Below are positions 37,187 through 39,396 of a stretch of 39,396 nt of DNA, piece after piece. The position numbers were made by a program, and so were the translations under genes. The first letter of the stretch is position 1, and the number at the start of each line of letters is the position of its first letter. Below the pieces are notes generated by a model. The model made no database searches, was not told the origin of the DNA, and was given only the letters and a program-made list of their open reading frames with translations. The DNA comes from a virus: the IMG/VR virus record IMGVR_UViG_3300027917_000088, positions 1 through 39,396 of that record; one strand, given 5' to 3'.

Positions 37187-39396
37187 TGGCCGAGCAACTG
37201 ACCGAAACCGAACGCCAAGCCCTTCTACAAAAAGGCCTCCAGCTCCAGCAAAGAGTCCGCCAACAACAACTCCCCCTCACCAACCGGAACATCAACGACA
37301 CCCTCTGGAAAGGCCAGCAAAAGGCCGCCACCCTTGGCCTCCCCTTCTCCCCTCCCCTGAACTACCCTGAACTCGACGGTAAAAAAATCGACTTCCCCGA
37401 AGGAGTCGACCAATTAAACGCCCTACACGACACCTTCTACGCCCAGAAAGGCCTCGACACCCCCCTTTTCGCGCCCGACGAACAAGACCAAAACGAGTGG
37501 GTTGACGAATACCTCTTCCAACAAGACCAAGACCCCGTCTTCTCCCCCTTCCATATCAAGGCCACCCAACTCGAAAAAACCGCCCTCGGCGCAATCGGAA
37601 AAATCCAGTACGCTGCGGCCAAGCTCCCCCCCAGCGAGCGCGAAAAACAAGCCGTCTTCAAAGACCTCCTCAAAACCTACTTCAACTCCAACATCACTTC
37701 CTGGCCCGAGGGTAAACAAATTCGCGGGCCAATCAATGTCCCCCCCGATTTCCCCTACGACCGCCTATACGAAATCTACAGTCTTTGGAAACAGAAGGTA
37801 GGCTCTACAACCTTCTTGGGCACCACTCTCTGGGACTACCGTAAATTTATGGACTATGTCAAGCTCCCCTCGGAGGACGTCCAGCTCCTTAACGACCTTG
37901 AGCCTGTCTTCCCCACTGAGACTACCCGCTGGGATCGAATGTGGGGCCAAGAGCCCATCCCTAATGGCCTTGATATATTCCCCATAATCGACAAACACTT
38001 CGAGTGGGGCCTTTCCCGTCTCCGCCAAGAACGTCTCTCCGGCCACCCCATCCTCCGCGATAAAACCTTTAACATCCCCCGTCTCGTAAAATACCCTGGC
38101 ATGGGCGCCGCCGAAGCCACTATAGCCGCAATTAAACCTCCCGAAGAAGTCCAGGCCAATTACCTGCCGACCGACCCAAAATTCCACTGGTCTCTCTACG
38201 CCCACCTATCCCCTACCCTAACCAACCTCTACACCCAAGTAGAAAAAGAGCGCCAAGCCCAATCCGAAGGACTACCAGACACCTCTTCCTCCGCTACTCT
38301 GGGAGATCTCACCGCCAAGGGCATCATGCACCTTTTAACCGGAATCGGCAAAGGCCTCGAGATTTTATCCGGTGGCCACCTCGAGCCCCTTATAAACCAC
38401 TTCGACACTACTCTGCTTCCCCGTCTAACCCAAGGCGCCTTTACCCTGGCCGCCTCCAGTATGCACAACTCCGGTGTAATCGACGTACAAGACCTAAAAA
38501 ACTGGTCCTCCCCTCACTCTTACGAAGCCTATGTAAAGCCCCTTGTCCAGCGGCCGTTCAACGCCGCCATGAGCATCTTCAACATAGACGCGACAGACCC
38601 CCTGTACAACCACGCCCAATACATAGCTGAAACTTACGAAGGCGACCCCGCCTACACCACGGCCCAGTACTACAAAAGACTAAGCTCGGCCAAATTCGCG
38701 GATCTTGCCCTCCAGCGAATGACGGAGATTTCCCCCTATTCCCCTTTTAAAGTCCTTGTTGGCGACAGCCCCCAACTTCGCCAAACCGTTTCAGGAATCG
38801 TCGGTGGCCTGGTCGAGGACGCCCCTTCTTTTGCCCTCCTCGCCCTGGGCTCGACCCTTCCTCTAAAACTCCTGGGCCGCACCGGCAAACTCCCCCACCT
38901 CCTCACCGACTTCCAGCGCGGTATGGCCAAATACGGCTACACCACCGATGACTGGGTACGTTTAACCAAAATCGAAGAAGAGATCCTCAAGGCCGGCGGC
39001 GACACTACTGCCGTAGCAGGCGCAATCCGCGCCCCCCTTGTCCAGCTCGTCGAGGACGGTATCAAGGCCCTCCCCGACAAATCCTCCGCCTGGAAATTCC
39101 TCGACAACGTCCACGAGGAGCTCGTAAAAGGTGGCCCCCTCGACGGCGAGCTCACCGCCGGAATCTACGACTCTCTCGTCCAGGCCCGAAACGTCCTCTA
39201 TAACACCCAAGGCGTCAAATTAACCCCTGCCGCTCAACGTGCCCTCATAAACATGGCCGAACCTGTTGCTGACCTCGGCCTGGCCGATGCGCTCCTGGTC
39301 GTAAAAGGCGGTATCCCGAGCGCTGGCCCCAACACCAGCGCCCACCTCGCCAAGCTCCTCCACGACTTTTGGGACGAGTGGCAACACCACCCCAAC
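37186..39396 (+). CDS. Large virion protein, partial (right edge), at least 737 aa
   Basis: An uninterrupted frame from ATG 37186 (TAATG overlap with the previous stop) to the last base of the window, 737 codons without a stop. The N-terminal region is Gln-rich (LLQKGLQLQQRVRQQQLP), followed by acidic and aromatic segments; a hydrophobic part around residue 540-570 (VGGLVEDAPSFALLALGSTLP) may contact membrane. Size and place fit the largest ejection protein of podoviruses. If the molecule is circular, the frame would continue into the repeats at the start of the window. No lysozyme or polymerase motif was seen in the visible part. Confidence 0.78.
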   Translation, partial: MAEQLTETERQALLQKGLQLQQRVRQQQLPLTNRNINDTLWKGQQKAATLGLPFSPPLNYPELDGKKIDFPEGVDQLNALHDTFYAQKGLDTPLFAPDEQDQNEWVDEYLFQQDQDPVFSPFHIKATQLEKTALGAIGKIQYAAAKLPPSEREKQAVFKDLLKTYFNSNITSWPEGKQIRGPINVPPDFPYDRLYEIYSLWKQKVGSTTFLGTTLWDYRKFMDYVKLPSEDVQLLNDLEPVFPTETTRWDRMWGQEPIPNGLDIFPIIDKHFEWGLSRLRQERLSGHPILRDKTFNIPRLVKYPGMGAAEATIAAIKPPEEVQANYLPTDPKFHWSLYAHLSPTLTNLYTQVEKERQAQSEGLPDTSSSATLGDLTAKGIMHLLTGIGKGLEILSGGHLEPLINHFDTTLLPRLTQGAFTLAASSMHNSGVIDVQDLKNWSSPHSYEAYVKPLVQRPFNAAMSIFNIDATDPLYNHAQYIAETYEGDPAYTTAQYYKRLSSAKFADLALQRMTEISPYSPFKVLVGDSPQLRQTVSGIVGGLVEDAPSFALLALGSTLPLKLLGRTGKLPHLLTDFQRGMAKYGYTTDDWVRLTKIEEEILKAGGDTTAVAGAIRAPLVQLVEDGIKALPDKSSAWKFLDNVHEELVKGGPLDGELTAGIYDSLVQARNVLYNTQGVKLTPAAQRALINMAEPVADLGLADALLVVKGGIPSAGPNTSAHLAKLLHDFWDEWQHHPN

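Noticed and set aside
1-39396. DNA base hypermodification by the sugar genes
   Set aside because: The glycosyltransferases show protein/glycan-type features, and there is no hydroxymethylase, thymidylate-synthase-like or DNA-glucosyltransferase gene; the idea stays possible but unsupported.

Overview
The window is the genome, or most of it, of a tailed double-stranded DNA phage. It carries a full head-assembly block (small terminase candidate, large terminase, portal, scaffold, major capsid protein), a family A DNA polymerase with a replicative ATPase, and podovirus-like tail genes (adaptor, beta-propeller stabilisation-like protein, Q-rich and coiled-coil internal proteins). No contractile-tail or tape-measure genes are visible, so a short-tailed morphology is favoured. 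A lipobox protein that could be a spanin points weakly to a Gram-negative host. No rRNA, tRNA, integrase, RNA polymerase or endolysin was recognised. The last gene runs off the right edge.

Layout. (1) 77-4560, minus strand: a tightly overlapping operon read leftwards. In order it has an NAD-dependent sugar epimerase/dehydratase, a DegT-type sugar aminotransferase, a small HTH protein, a formyltransferase, a Cas4/RecB-like nuclease and small phage proteins. (2) 4630-7524, minus strand: a sigma70-like promoter, ten small genes and a strong intrinsic terminator. Several genes share an extended Shine-Dalgarno cassette that contains the previous stop codon. (3) About 7430-8660: a gene-free divergent control region with iteron-like repeats, dyads and a G-quadruplex motif; it is the best replication-origin candidate. 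(4) 8663-15046, plus strand: an XRE regulator, a terminator, then the primase/helicase-like ATPase, DNA polymerase, zinc ribbons, a nuclease and interspersed sugar-type genes. (5) 15036-23411: packaging, a possible unimolecular spanin, portal, scaffold and capsid, closed by a terminator. (6) 23427-39396: tailspike, fibre, tail and internal virion proteins.

The most unusual feature is a dispersed carbohydrate-modification gene set. It has three sugar-nucleotide genes (the formyltransferase keeps its Asn/His/Asp catalytic residues), four glycosyltransferase-like proteins including an 809-residue GT2-TPR-GT4 protein, and three class I methyltransferases of the Methyltransf_24 type. Two methyltransferase-glycosyltransferase pairs overlap. 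One glycosyltransferase overlaps the tailspike gene. The arrangement suggests synthesis of an N-formylated amino sugar and decoration of virion proteins or host surface glycan. The functions are inferred from motifs and context; no search was run.
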